Below, piece by piece: positions 1 through 6,055 of a stretch of 6,469 nt of DNA (its first letter is position 1; each line of letters begins with the position of its first letter). The DNA lies in assembly GCA_028700615.1 (NCBI GenBank), contig JAQVSH010000108.1, positions 1 to 6,469 of the forward strand. The letters are read 5' to 3'. The notes under the pieces were generated by a model that was not told the DNA's origin, searched no databases, and was given only the letters and a program-made list of their open reading frames with translations. Both the position numbers and the translations under genes were made by a program. The stretch comes from Bacteroidales bacterium. Lineage in GTDB: Bacteria; Bacteroidota; Bacteroidia; Bacteroidales; UBA4181.

Positions 1-1
1 G

Positions 2-142
2 TTGGAAATGGCCCAGGCTGCCGCCATCGGAAACATAGCCGCAGGCCAGGTCTGTTCAAAAGTAGGCGTTGTCCCGGTAGACAAGAATGCCTTGCTGGAA
101 GAAGTCCTGGCACAAAAAATGGAACCGAGACCCAGAGCATAA
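2..142 (+). CDS. PfkB-family sugar kinase, C-terminal end (probable heptose-7-phosphate kinase, RfaE/HldE domain I-like), partial
   Basis: Only the last 46 codons are present; the reading frame enters from before the window and stops at TAA 140-142. The visible peptide contains AAAIGNIAAGQ followed by KVGVVPVDKNALLEEV. This resembles the C-terminal helix and strand of ribokinase/PfkB kinases, especially the D-glycero-D-manno-heptose-7-phosphate kinase branch, where an 'AN-AAG-V--K-G---V' pattern follows the ATP-binding region. If correct, it would act in the cytoplasm in the ADP-heptose pathway for lipopolysaccharide core synthesis. The catalytic Asp and the sugar-binding residues lie outside the window, so another PfkB-family kinase is possible. 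The family call is fairly safe and the substrate is inferred. The gene is followed after about 35 bases by a tRNA gene with its own promoter-like element. Confidence 0.62.
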   Translation: MEMAQAAAIGNIAAGQVCSKVGVVPVDKNALLEEVLAQKMEPRPRA

Positions 143-153
143 GGTTTTTTTTA

Positions 154-161
154 TATCTTTG
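154..161 (+). promoter_or_regulatory. Bacteroidota-type -7 promoter element for the tRNA
   Basis: TATCTTTG is an exact match to the Bacteroidota housekeeping-sigma -7 consensus TAnnTTTG. It ends 16 bases before the tRNA, so transcription would start a few bases ahead of the mature 5' end. No clear -33 TTTG is present at the usual 19-21 base spacing upstream, where the kinase gene is still being read. Confidence 0.55.
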
Positions 162-177
162 CTCCGCTTAAAAGCTA

Positions 178-251
178 CGGGGTGTAGCACAGTTGGCTAG
201 CGCGCCACGTTCGGGACGTGGAGGTCGGAAGTTCGAGTCTTCTCACCCCGA
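178..251 (+). tRNA. tRNA-Pro (anticodon CGG)
   Basis: A complete 74-nt cloverleaf can be drawn. The acceptor stem is CGGGGTG (178-184) with CACCCCG (244-250), giving the C1:G72 pair typical of bacterial tRNA-Pro. The anticodon stem is CCACG (205-209) with CGTGG (217-221), closing the loop TTCGGGA with anticodon CGG at 212-214, which reads CCG codons. The T arm is GGAAG/CTTCT around TTCGAGT (232-238). The D stem (187-190 with 200-203) has one A-C mismatch. A251 is the discriminator base and the next bases are CAA, so CCA is not encoded and must be added after transcription. Confidence 0.96.
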
Positions 252-257
252 CAAAAT

Positions 258-298
258 AAGACGAGTTGGGATTTTTCCTTCTCGTCTTTTTCTTTTTT
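258..298 (+). terminator. Intrinsic terminator of the tRNA-Pro transcript
   Basis: AAGACGAG (258-265) pairs with CTCGTCTT (281-288). An inner stem, GGGA (268-271) with TTCCT (276-279 used), can stack above it. A T-rich run (287-298) follows directly. It lies just after the tRNA and before the ABC operon, separating the two transcription units. Confidence 0.85.
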
Positions 299-354
299 AC
301 CCCCACCAAGCTCATTTTGTCTGTTTTTTACAATTCTCTGGTATTTCGATAAAA

Positions 355-362
355 TAGTTTTG
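355..362 (+). promoter_or_regulatory. Bacteroidota-type -7 promoter element for the ABC operon
   Basis: TAGTTTTG matches TAnnTTTG exactly, 22 bases before the ATPase start codon. This would give a short 5' untranslated region of about 15-18 nt. No convincing -33 TTTG is found at the normal spacing; a TTTG at 316-319 is too far away. No operator-like palindrome is visible around it. Confidence 0.5.
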
Positions 363-384
363 CTGATATTTTAAAAGCAAGACT

Positions 385-1146
385 ATGGCTGTTGAAATTC
401 AAATTAAAAACCTTAAAAAAAAATATCCCAACGGAACCGAAGCGTTAAAGGGTATCCATCTTCAAATTGAGAAAGGGCAAGTTTTTGCATTACTGGGGCC
501 TAATGGAGCAGGAAAATCAACACTTGTCCGAATTCTGACAACGCTGATTCAAAAAGATACCGGTGATTTTAGCATCGGGAGCATCACCCCCCCAAATAAT
601 CCATCCCAAATACAAAAATACATAGGGGTTGCCTTACAGGAAAATGAACTTGACCCTAATGAAACCGTTACATTCCTTTTACAATTTCAAGGGCAATTAT
701 TCGGAATGACACGTAAACAGGCACAAACAAGGGCCGACGAACTGATTAACCTCTTTCAGCTTGGTAGTGAACGAAATAAAAAAGCGGGTATGCTTTCAGG
801 AGGTAATAAACGTCGTTTACATTGTGCATTGGCATTGGTTCATAAACCCCAGGTACTTTTCCTTGACGAACCTACCGTAGGAATGGATCCTTTGGCCAGA
901 CACACTTTCTGGAATGTTATTTCCGATTTGAATACCAAAGAAAAGGTAACCATACTGCTTACCACTCAATATCTCGAAGAAGCAGACAAATACGCTACAC
1001 AGATGGCTATGATAATAGACGGGATGATTCAATACGCCGGAGAAGTGTCAGAATTTAAACATTTGGTACATCCCAACGAAAATGCCTCGTTGGAGGATAG
1101 TTATCTCTCTTATCTGAAAACATTAACAAACACCGAAAAGGAATAG
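385..1146 (+). CDS. ABC transporter ATP-binding protein, DrrA-type
   Basis: This 253-residue protein is a single nucleotide-binding domain that powers export through the permease encoded next to it. Visible motifs in order are Walker A GPNGAGKST (residues 38-46), Q-loop Q85, signature LSGGNKRRL (137-145) and Walker B VLFLDEP (157-163) with catalytic Glu162. The D-loop region is VGMDP (165-169). The position normally held by the H-switch histidine is Gln195, in TTQYLEEAD. That Gln, together with the FALLGPNGAGKSTLVRILTT-like stretch around Walker A and the late 'SLEDSYLSYL' segment, is characteristic of the DrrA (daunorubicin-resistance) subfamily of drug and lipid exporters. The stop codon lies 4 bases before the permease start, so the two are cotranscribed. 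No Shine-Dalgarno sequence precedes the ATG. The substrate cannot be read from sequence; DrrA-like pairs in Bacteroidota are numerous and mostly uncharacterised. Confidence 0.93.
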   Translation: MAVEIQIKNLKKKYPNGTEALKGIHLQIEKGQVFALLGPNGAGKSTLVRILTTLIQKDTGDFSIGSITPPNNPSQIQKYIGVALQENELDPNETVTFLLQFQGQLFGMTRKQAQTRADELINLFQLGSERNKKAGMLSGGNKRRLHCALALVHKPQVLFLDEPTVGMDPLARHTFWNVISDLNTKEKVTILLTTQYLEEADKYATQMAMIIDGMIQYAGEVSEFKHLVHPNENASLEDSYLSYLKTLTNTEKE

Positions 1147-1150
1147 TACT

Positions 1151-1912
1151 ATGAACACCGCAACCAAGATATTAATTGTAAGAGGAATTTTAAAACTGGC
1201 CAAACAACCCGCAGCCCCTTTAATGGGTTTTGGAATGAGCCTTTTCTTTCTGTTGGTTTATAATGCCGGAATTGGTGGAATAGGCGATTTGGATGTATTT
1301 GGCAAAGGCGGTTATCTCGCTTTTATTTTTCCGATAACCATTATTTCCCTTTCTATGGGTTCTTCCGCCGGGGCCGGTCAAACACTTAATGCTGATATGC
1401 AATCGGGGTATTTCAGGCGATTGTACTTAAGTCCTGTACCCCGTTGGGTGTTGGTTATCGCTCCCATGCTGGCTGACACCTTGTCATCTATGCTATTCAC
1501 GGCAATATTGCTGGGAATTGGAGTAATTTTTGGGCTTCCGTTTCAGTTCGGAATATTATCGTTTTTGGGTGTTTTATTATTGTCAATGCTATGGTCACTC
1601 ACGCTTTGTGGCTTTTCGGCCGGAATTATGCTCCGTACCGGGCAACATCAAAGCGCAGCAATTGTTACCAATGCCATTTTCCCATTATTGTTCCTGAGCA
1701 CCACCTTTTTACCCCGGGAACTCATCAAAGCAAAGTGGTTGCTGACAGTTTCATGGGGCAATCCGGTAACCTATCTGCTCGAAGCAAACCGATATTTATT
1801 GGGAGGAACTACTTCCGCAAGCTATTTTTATATAAGTCTGATGATACTTCTGGTAACATCGGCCCTTTCGGTAACTTATGCACGAATGAGTGCAGAAAAA
1901 ATAAAAATGTAA
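1151..1912 (+). CDS. ABC-2 type transporter permease, DrrB-type
   Basis: This 253-residue integral inner-membrane protein has about six hydrophobic segments, near residues 24-44, 54-76, 98-129, 134-160, 168-188 and 226-245. The cytoplasmic segment GYFRRLYLSPVPRW (86-99) corresponds to the conserved 'G--(D/R)RLL-(T/S)PV-R' region of ABC-2 permeases, just before the third membrane span. NPVTYLLEANR (near residues 206-216) matches the 'NP-(T/S)Y--EA-R' element before the last span. Length and topology are normal for DrrB-like half-permeases, which would form a dimer with two copies of the upstream ATPase. It starts 4 bases after the ATPase stop, and an AAAAGGA stretch in the end of that gene could act as a weak ribosome-binding site. 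A strong hairpin terminator follows, so the operon has just two genes. No regulator is adjacent. Confidence 0.92.
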   Translation: MNTATKILIVRGILKLAKQPAAPLMGFGMSLFFLLVYNAGIGGIGDLDVFGKGGYLAFIFPITIISLSMGSSAGAGQTLNADMQSGYFRRLYLSPVPRWVLVIAPMLADTLSSMLFTAILLGIGVIFGLPFQFGILSFLGVLLLSMLWSLTLCGFSAGIMLRTGQHQSAAIVTNAIFPLLFLSTTFLPRELIKAKWLLTVSWGNPVTYLLEANRYLLGGTTSASYFYISLMILLVTSALSVTYARMSAEKIKM

Positions 1913-1932
1913 CCTTTCAAAAGATTTTAGAG

Positions 1933-1969
1933 AAAATGGGCTTTTCAATTTAGGAAAGCCCATTTTTAT
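1933..1969 (+). terminator. Intrinsic terminator of the ABC operon
   Basis: A 14-base-pair stem forms from AAAATGGGCTTTTC (1933-1946) and GAAAGCCCATTTTT (1953-1966), with a 6-nt loop (1947-1952) and one T-G pair near the loop. The T run 1963-1967 partly pairs with the A run, as is common. It begins about 20 bases after the permease stop codon. Because the stem is flanked by A and T runs it could also work on the other strand, but no minus-strand gene faces it. Confidence 0.9.
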
Positions 1970-2126
1970 TGAACGCATACAGCTACCTTACAGTTAAGAT
2001 ACAAGAATAACATTTCTGTCATCAGGGAATCCTTTAAACAATTCATTTGCAGGCGTTTTTATTTTTTCAACACGCCTGTGTTTATAAGTTTACACCTTTT
2101 TTCACTTCTGAATATCACAAATTTCT

Positions 2127-2134
2127 TTCCTTTG
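2127..2134 (+). promoter_or_regulatory. Possible -7 promoter element for the riboswitch-nrdDG transcript
   Basis: TTCCTTTG differs from the Bacteroidota -7 consensus TAnnTTTG by one base and sits where the promoter should be: a start about 6 bases later would begin the RNA just before the riboswitch P1 stem. No good -33 TTTG is seen upstream. The rest of 1970-2126 is AT-rich, with no open reading frame I can support and only a weak 6-base inverted repeat (AGGCGT 2051-2056 with ACGCCT 2072-2077). Confidence 0.35.
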
Positions 2135-2145
2135 TTTCAATAAGG

Positions 2146-2321
2146 TTACAGGTTCCTTTCCGATGTCGTCGGAAGGTGGATTAAAAGGGAACCCGGTGTA
2201 AATCCGGGGCTATCCCCGTAGCTGTAAGTCCGATGTGAAGTTTTGGCAAAACCCGCCACTGTCCTTTTGAACGGGATGGGAAGGCTGCCAGAACCGGATG
2301 AGCCAGAAGACCTGCCTGTAA
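2146..2321 (+). promoter_or_regulatory. Cobalamin (B12) riboswitch aptamer
   Basis: This RNA leader element binds adenosylcobalamin or a related corrinoid and controls the downstream genes. Conserved pieces appear in the right order. P1 is TTACAGG (2146-2152) with CCTGTAA (2315-2321). A strong hairpin follows, CTTTCCGA (2156-2163) with TCGGAAGG (2169-2176). Next come GGGAA (2187-2191), then GGTG-AAATCC and the CCCCG-AGCTGTAAG core (about 2195-2228), then GCCACTG (2255-2261) and GGGAAGGC (2278-2285). The near-consensus B12 box AGCCAGAAGACCTGCC is at 2301-2316. It lies in the leader of nrdD, the class III reductase, which does not need B12. High cobalamin is therefore expected to lower nrdDG expression. 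Which corrinoid it prefers cannot be told here. Confidence 0.96.
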
Positions 2322-2332
2322 TGTAGTTCGTA

Positions 2333-2349
2333 GCTTTCGGGAGAAAGGC
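2333..2349 (+). promoter_or_regulatory. Small hairpin after the riboswitch (candidate P13 kissing-loop partner)
   Basis: CTTTC (2334-2338) pairs with GAAAG (2343-2347), leaving the loop GGGA. G2333 and C2349 could extend the stem with one bulged base. The CGGG at the top of this hairpin (2338-2341) is complementary to CCCG at 2215-2218 in the aptamer core. That fits the known L5-L13 kissing interaction by which cobalamin riboswitches pass ligand binding on to the expression platform. The pairing is seen in the sequence; its role is inferred. Confidence 0.5.
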
Positions 2350-2350
2350 G

Positions 2351-2395
2351 GAGAATAAAGGTTTCTGAGGACAGACTTCTTTATTTTTCTTTTTT
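2351..2395 (+). terminator. Terminator-like hairpin in the riboswitch expression platform
   Basis: AATAAAG (2354-2360) pairs with CTTTATT (2379-2385). After a small internal loop, TCTG (2364-2367) pairs with CAGA (2372-2375) around an AGGA tetraloop. A T-rich tract (2384-2395, interrupted by one C) follows. It sits 3 bases after the small hairpin and about 50 bases before the nrdD start codon, as expected for riboswitch-controlled transcription termination. The stem is AT-rich and not very stable, and I found no clear antiterminator, so control of translation remains possible. Confidence 0.55.
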
Positions 2396-2446
2396 ATTCC
2401 AAACTACTCTTGTTTTGTTTATTAACCTTTTGAATATCAAAACACG

Positions 2447-4588
2447 ATGGAAACCGATGGAGCATTAAAAAACGTACGGATCTGCAAACGGGATGGACGC
2501 ATTCTTCCCTTTGAGGCCGAAAAAATCACCTTTGCGATCTTTAAAGCCCTGCGTGCCGTTGGCCGGCCCGACCGCCAATTAGCGGAAGATCTCATGCTCG
2601 ATGTATTAAAAAAACTAGGATTATTCCAAAAAATAGACTACACGCCCACGGTGGAAGAAGTGCAGGATACTGTAGAGAAGGTCCTGTTTGAAAACAAATT
2701 GTTTGAGGCAGGGAAAGCATACATCCTGTACAGAAAACAACATGAGAATATCCGAAAAACAAAGGAGCTTTTTTCCAATCTCGACATCATTGACACATAC
2801 CTTAATCTGGAAGACTGGCGGATCAGGGAAAGCGCCAACTCTTCTTTCTCCCTGCAGGGACTTAACCAGCATATTGCAACCATTATAAGTTCCCAATACT
2901 GGCTGGAACGCATCTATTCCGATGAAGTCAGGGAGGCATACCAGTCCGGACATTTTCATATTCATGATCTGGGGTTTCTCAGTGTGTATTGTGTCGGCTG
3001 GGATCTGGAAGATCTGCTGATGTCCGGGTTTACAGGAGTAACCGGAAAGATTGAGAGCCTTCCGGCAAAACACCTTCGCACCATATTGGGACAAATCGTC
3101 AATTTTTTCTATACTATGCAGGGAGAGGCCGCCGGCGCTCAGGCCTTTTCCAATTTTGATACGTTCCTCGCCCCATTTATCCGGTATGATCGTCTTGATT
3201 ATGCCCAGGTAAAGCAGTCTCTGCAGGAATTCATGTTTAATATCAATGTCCCGACGCGGGTGGGATTTCAAACTCCATTTACCAATATTACCCTGGATCT
3301 GAAGATTCCTGAATTTTTAAAAGGGCATCCCGTCATCATTGGCGGAAAACCTCAGGAGGAATGTTCTGGAGATTTTCAACCTGAGATGGATATTTTCAAC
3401 AGGGCTTTCGCAGAAGTAATGGCTGAGGGAGATGCCAACGGGCGGGTGTTTTCATTTCCGATTCCCACCTACAACATCACTAAAGATTTTGAATGGGAAA
3501 ATCCGGCCTATACCAAAATCTGGGAAATCACGGCTAAATACGGCATCCCGTACTTTTCCAATTTTGTCAACTCGGATATGAGTCCTGATGATGTACGGAG
3601 CATGTGCTGCCGTCTGCGGCTGGACAAAAGAGAACTTCAGAAAAGAGGCGGCGGTCTGTTTGGAGCCAATCCTCTCACGGGAAGTGTAGGGGTAGTCACC
3701 ATCAACCTGCCCCGTCTGGGGTACGAATCCAAATCAGAGTCTGAATTTTTTCAACGTCTGGATAAACTCATGGAATTGGCCAAAGAAAGCCTGGAGGTAA
3801 AACGAAAAGTAATAGAAAACCTCACGGAGAAGGGGCTGTATCCTTACTCCCGGTTTTATCTGCGTTACGTGAAATTACGCACCGGGAAATACTGGAAAAA
3901 CCATTTCTCAACCATCGGAATCATTGGGATGAATGAGTGTTGTCTTAATTTCTCAGGCTACAATCTGGCAGATAAAAGCGGTCATGCCTTTGCCCTGAAA
4001 GTCATGGAGTTCATGCGGTCAAAATTGATCACTTTTCAGGAAGAAACCGGAAATATCTACAATCTGGAAGCCACCCCTGCCGAAGGCACCTCCTACCGCC
4101 TAGCAAAAATTGACAAAGCCGAATTTCCGGATATCATTACTGCAAACGAAGAGCATGTCAGGAAAGGAGCAAAACCATACTATACCAACTCCACCCAACT
4201 CCCCGTAAATTATACGGACGACCTCTTTGAAGCCTTGAATTTGCAGGATGAGCTACAAACCAAATACACCGGAGGCACCGTATTTCACACCTTTGTGGGA
4301 GAAAAACAATTGCCCGTAAACTCAGTAAAAACCTTATTACAGAAAATCACTTCCCGGTTCCACCTGCCTTACATCACGCTCTCGCCGACTTTCAGCATCT
4401 GTCCGGAACATGGATATTTATTTGGGGAACATCCGCATTGTCCTCAATGTGCTGAAACAGGACGGGAAAATACCTGCGAGGTGTTTTCCCGGATTGTAGG
4501 ATATTTAAGACCTGTTTCTCAATGGAACGATGGAAAACAGGAAGAATTTGCCGATCGGAAACTATTTGATAAAATGATTGAACTCTGA
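2447..4588 (+). CDS. nrdD: Anaerobic (class III) ribonucleoside-triphosphate reductase
   Basis: This cytoplasmic glycyl-radical enzyme reduces ribonucleoside triphosphates to deoxy forms for DNA synthesis without oxygen. The 713 residues begin with an ATP-cone (about 9-100; VRICKRDGRILPFEAEKI is its start), the allosteric site that senses ATP/dATP. The catalytic barrel follows. It contains MCCRLRLD (C387, C388), a region likely to hold the thiyl-radical cysteine, then RGGGLFGANPLTGS (400-413) and GMNECCLNF (about 494-502, C498 and C499). The C-terminus has a zinc-site-like C652-x2-H655 ... C665-x2-C668 and the glycyl-radical loop RIVGYLRPV (682-690), with G685 as the radical site. WNDGKQEEF follows at 693-701. 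Length is normal and the gene looks intact. An in-frame TAA at 2423-2425 supports the ATG chosen, and no Shine-Dalgarno sequence precedes it. It is the first gene of nrdDG and lies under a B12 riboswitch. Confidence 0.97.
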   Translation: METDGALKNVRICKRDGRILPFEAEKITFAIFKALRAVGRPDRQLAEDLMLDVLKKLGLFQKIDYTPTVEEVQDTVEKVLFENKLFEAGKAYILYRKQHENIRKTKELFSNLDIIDTYLNLEDWRIRESANSSFSLQGLNQHIATIISSQYWLERIYSDEVREAYQSGHFHIHDLGFLSVYCVGWDLEDLLMSGFTGVTGKIESLPAKHLRTILGQIVNFFYTMQGEAAGAQAFSNFDTFLAPFIRYDRLDYAQVKQSLQEFMFNINVPTRVGFQTPFTNITLDLKIPEFLKGHPVIIGGKPQEECSGDFQPEMDIFNRAFAEVMAEGDANGRVFSFPIPTYNITKDFEWENPAYTKIWEITAKYGIPYFSNFVNSDMSPDDVRSMCCRLRLDKRELQKRGGGLFGANPLTGSVGVVTINLPRLGYESKSESEFFQRLDKLMELAKESLEVKRKVIENLTEKGLYPYSRFYLRYVKLRTGKYWKNHFSTIGIIGMNECCLNFSGYNLADKSGHAFALKVMEFMRSKLITFQEETGNIYNLEATPAEGTSYRLAKIDKAEFPDIITANEEHVRKGAKPYYTNSTQLPVNYTDDLFEALNLQDELQTKYTGGTVFHTFVGEKQLPVNSVKTLLQKITSRFHLPYITLSPTFSICPEHGYLFGEHPHCPQCAETGRENTCEVFSRIVGYLRPVSQWNDGKQEEFADRKLFDKMIEL

Positions 4589-4593
4589 AAATC

Positions 4594-5217
4594 ATGCAAA
4601 TAGGTGGTTTTGTAAAACAAAGTCTTATTGACTATCCGGGATTGGTGGCCGCTGTCGTGTTCACGAAGGGCTGCAACTTTCGTTGCGGATATTGCCACAA
4701 TCCCGGCCTGGTCCTGCCCCGACTTTTTGAAAAAAAATCAACGTACCCGGTAAAAACGATTTTAGATTATCTCAAAGATCGGGCAGGCTGGCTCGACGGA
4801 GTCGTTGTTACAGGAGGAGAACCCACCATTCACAATGATTTGCCTGAATTTTTAAAAACCCTGAAAGATATAGGGTACCGGGTCAAACTCGATACCAACG
4901 GATCCCATCCGTCCATGCTCAAACACATCCTCAAAGAAAAACTTGCGGATTACATCGCAATGGATATTAAAACACTCCTTAAAAAAGAACCATATGGTGA
5001 AATAACAGGCCTTTCAGAGATGGATCACATCATGAAAGATATTTATACCTCTTTCGAAATACTAAAAAATGCTGAGATTGAAGTTGAATTCCGGACTACT
5101 GTAATCCCGGGAGTTCATAACGACAAAATACTGGCTTCCATAAAAAGCGAAGTGGGTGAAGAGTACCGATACATTATGAATGAGTTCCGTGAAGGAAAAA
5201 CCATAAGTTCTTTCTAA
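4594..5217 (+). CDS. nrdG: Anaerobic ribonucleotide reductase activating protein (radical SAM)
   Basis: This activase uses a [4Fe-4S] cluster and S-adenosylmethionine to create the glycyl radical on G685 of NrdD. The cluster motif C27-x3-C31-x2-C34 (CNFRCGYC) comes after the family N-terminus IGGFVKQSLIDYPG (3-16). VVVTGGEPT (about 71-79) is the SAM-contacting GGE motif, and KLDTNGSHP and DYIAMDIKT are the later strands of the partial TIM barrel. The N-terminus and length suggest the NrdG2-type branch (about 210-230 residues). At 207 residues it is at the short end and stops soon after NEFREGKTI, the usual C-terminal strand. It starts 5 bases after the nrdD stop, so the two are cotranscribed and share riboswitch control. 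No convincing terminator is seen after it; a CCGG-loop-CCGG hairpin near 5240-5252 lacks a T run. Confidence 0.95.
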   Translation: MQIGGFVKQSLIDYPGLVAAVVFTKGCNFRCGYCHNPGLVLPRLFEKKSTYPVKTILDYLKDRAGWLDGVVVTGGEPTIHNDLPEFLKTLKDIGYRVKLDTNGSHPSMLKHILKEKLADYIAMDIKTLLKKEPYGEITGLSEMDHIMKDIYTSFEILKNAEIEVEFRTTVIPGVHNDKILASIKSEVGEEYRYIMNEFREGKTISSF

Positions 5218-5323
5218 TTTCTTCAACCAGCAAGGTTCCCGGTCTGTCCGGATGAATAGGGAGGGTAAATTATTTTGGGCTATTTTCTTTGAATATTGAA
5301 AAAACATACTTTCATTTGCAATT

Positions 5324-5354
5324 ATTAATAGGCCTATTAAACAAACCTATTAAT
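5324..5354. promoter_or_regulatory. Probable TetR operator: palindrome with a third half-site
   Basis: TTAATAGGCCTATTAA (5325-5340) is a perfect 16-bp palindrome. Its right half, CCTATTAA, recurs at 5346-5353, 13 bp further on, so ATTAATAGG (5324-5332) also forms a 9-bp inverted repeat with CCTATTAAT (5346-5354). It ends 22 bases before the tetR-family start codon, and a TTTG (5315-5318) that could be a -33 element lies just upstream. This placement fits self-repression of the tetR-tolC transcript. The rest of the gap after nrdG (5218-5314) shows nothing I can name. Confidence 0.65.
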
Positions 5355-5376
5355 ACAAAAAATTAAATCATAACCC

Positions 5377-5997
5377 ATGAAAGCCGGTAAGGACTCCAAT
5401 ACCGAACAGAGTATTCTGGAAACTGCAGAAAGATTGTTTCTGAGAAAAGGATATGCCATGACGTCCACCACAGAAATAGCCAGAGAGGTAGGATGCAATC
5501 AGGCGCTGGTTCATTATTATTTTCGTACCAAGGATAAATTGTTCGAAGCCATTTTTGAAAAGAAAGTCAGGTTATTCGTTTCCACATTGTTAACGGTAAC
5601 CAACGAAGAAGTTCCCTTTGAAGAAAAACTAAGGAAAAGGATCGAAGCGCATTTTGAGATTATCAGAGCCAATCCACGAATTCCTTTTCTTTTTTTCAAT
5701 GAGTTAACCACCAATCCCGAAAGATTAAAAGCCTTCATAGAAAAGATCCGGGAAATCCCCAAATCAGTGATTGACAAGATTGGCGACGAATTACAATCAG
5801 AAATACAAAAAGGGAATATCCGTCCCATGAAAACTTTTGACTTAATTGTAACCATTGTTGCTTTAAATGTAGCCCTGTTTATATCCAGCCCTGTTATCAG
5901 AGCCGCTACAGGAGTCTCGGATGAGGAATTCAATGAAATCGTCGAGCGCAGAAAAAAAGAAAATGTACTGATCATTCTGCGAAGTCTGAAACCCTGA
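5377..5997 (+). CDS. TetR/AcrR-family transcriptional regulator
   Basis: This 206-residue cytoplasmic DNA-binding repressor has an N-terminal helix-turn-helix at about residues 10-56. ILETAERLFLRKGYAMTSTTEIAREVG is followed by the recognition-helix end ALVHYYFRTKDKLFEAI, the standard TetR_N pattern. The C-terminal part is helical and variable, as expected for ligand binding and dimerisation; FFNELTTNPERLKAFI (near 107-122) resembles the Bacteroidota TetR subgroup found beside efflux operons. An in-frame TAA at 5371-5373, two codons before the ATG, fixes the start at or after 5377. A palindromic element lies directly upstream and a TolC-family gene starts 58 bases after its stop. It therefore probably represses its own operon and the efflux genes, with release on binding an unknown ligand. 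Confidence 0.94.
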   Translation: MKAGKDSNTEQSILETAERLFLRKGYAMTSTTEIAREVGCNQALVHYYFRTKDKLFEAIFEKKVRLFVSTLLTVTNEEVPFEEKLRKRIEAHFEIIRANPRIPFLFFNELTTNPERLKAFIEKIREIPKSVIDKIGDELQSEIQKGNIRPMKTFDLIVTIVALNVALFISSPVIRAATGVSDEEFNEIVERRKKENVLIILRSLKP

Positions 5998-6055
5998 CCT
6001 TCTGTATTCCAATCAACGGATCGATGAAAACCAATATTCATTCTAAGCCCTGATC

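Noticed and set aside
178..260. tRNA-Pro as an integration (att) site for a mobile element
   Set aside because: No integrase is present, no repeat of the tRNA 3' end was seen downstream in the window, and the neighbouring genes look like ordinary chromosomal operons.
1591..1953. A 120-codon + strand open frame overlapping the permease in another frame
   Set aside because: It overlaps a permease with clear membrane segments and family motifs, runs into the terminator hairpin, and has no recognisable features.
2051..2077. Inverted repeat AGGCGT/ACGCCT upstream of the riboswitch
   Set aside because: It is only 6 bp with a 15-base loop of mostly T and no T run after it. It could be chance in an AT-rich gap or a weak operator, and nothing else supports a function.
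2621..3271. A 216-codon open frame on the minus strand inside nrdD
   Set aside because: It lies fully antisense to the well-supported nrdD coding sequence, shows no recognisable protein motif and is best explained as a by-product of nrdD codon use.
5218..5259. Possible in-frame extension of NrdG past its TAA (13 more codons before TAG)
   Set aside because: NrdG is slightly short, but the extension does not resemble a known NrdG C-terminus and no readthrough signal is visible. The annotated stop follows the expected last strand.
5236..5263. Possible terminator after nrdG formed by TTCCC/GGGAG or CCGG/CCGG
   Set aside because: The stems are only 4-5 bp and no T run follows, so an intrinsic terminator cannot be supported.
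5517..6041. A 174-codon open frame on the minus strand across the TetR gene
   Set aside because: It is antisense to a clear TetR-family gene, its product is low-complexity and rich in Ser, Ile and Phe, and no domain is recognisable.
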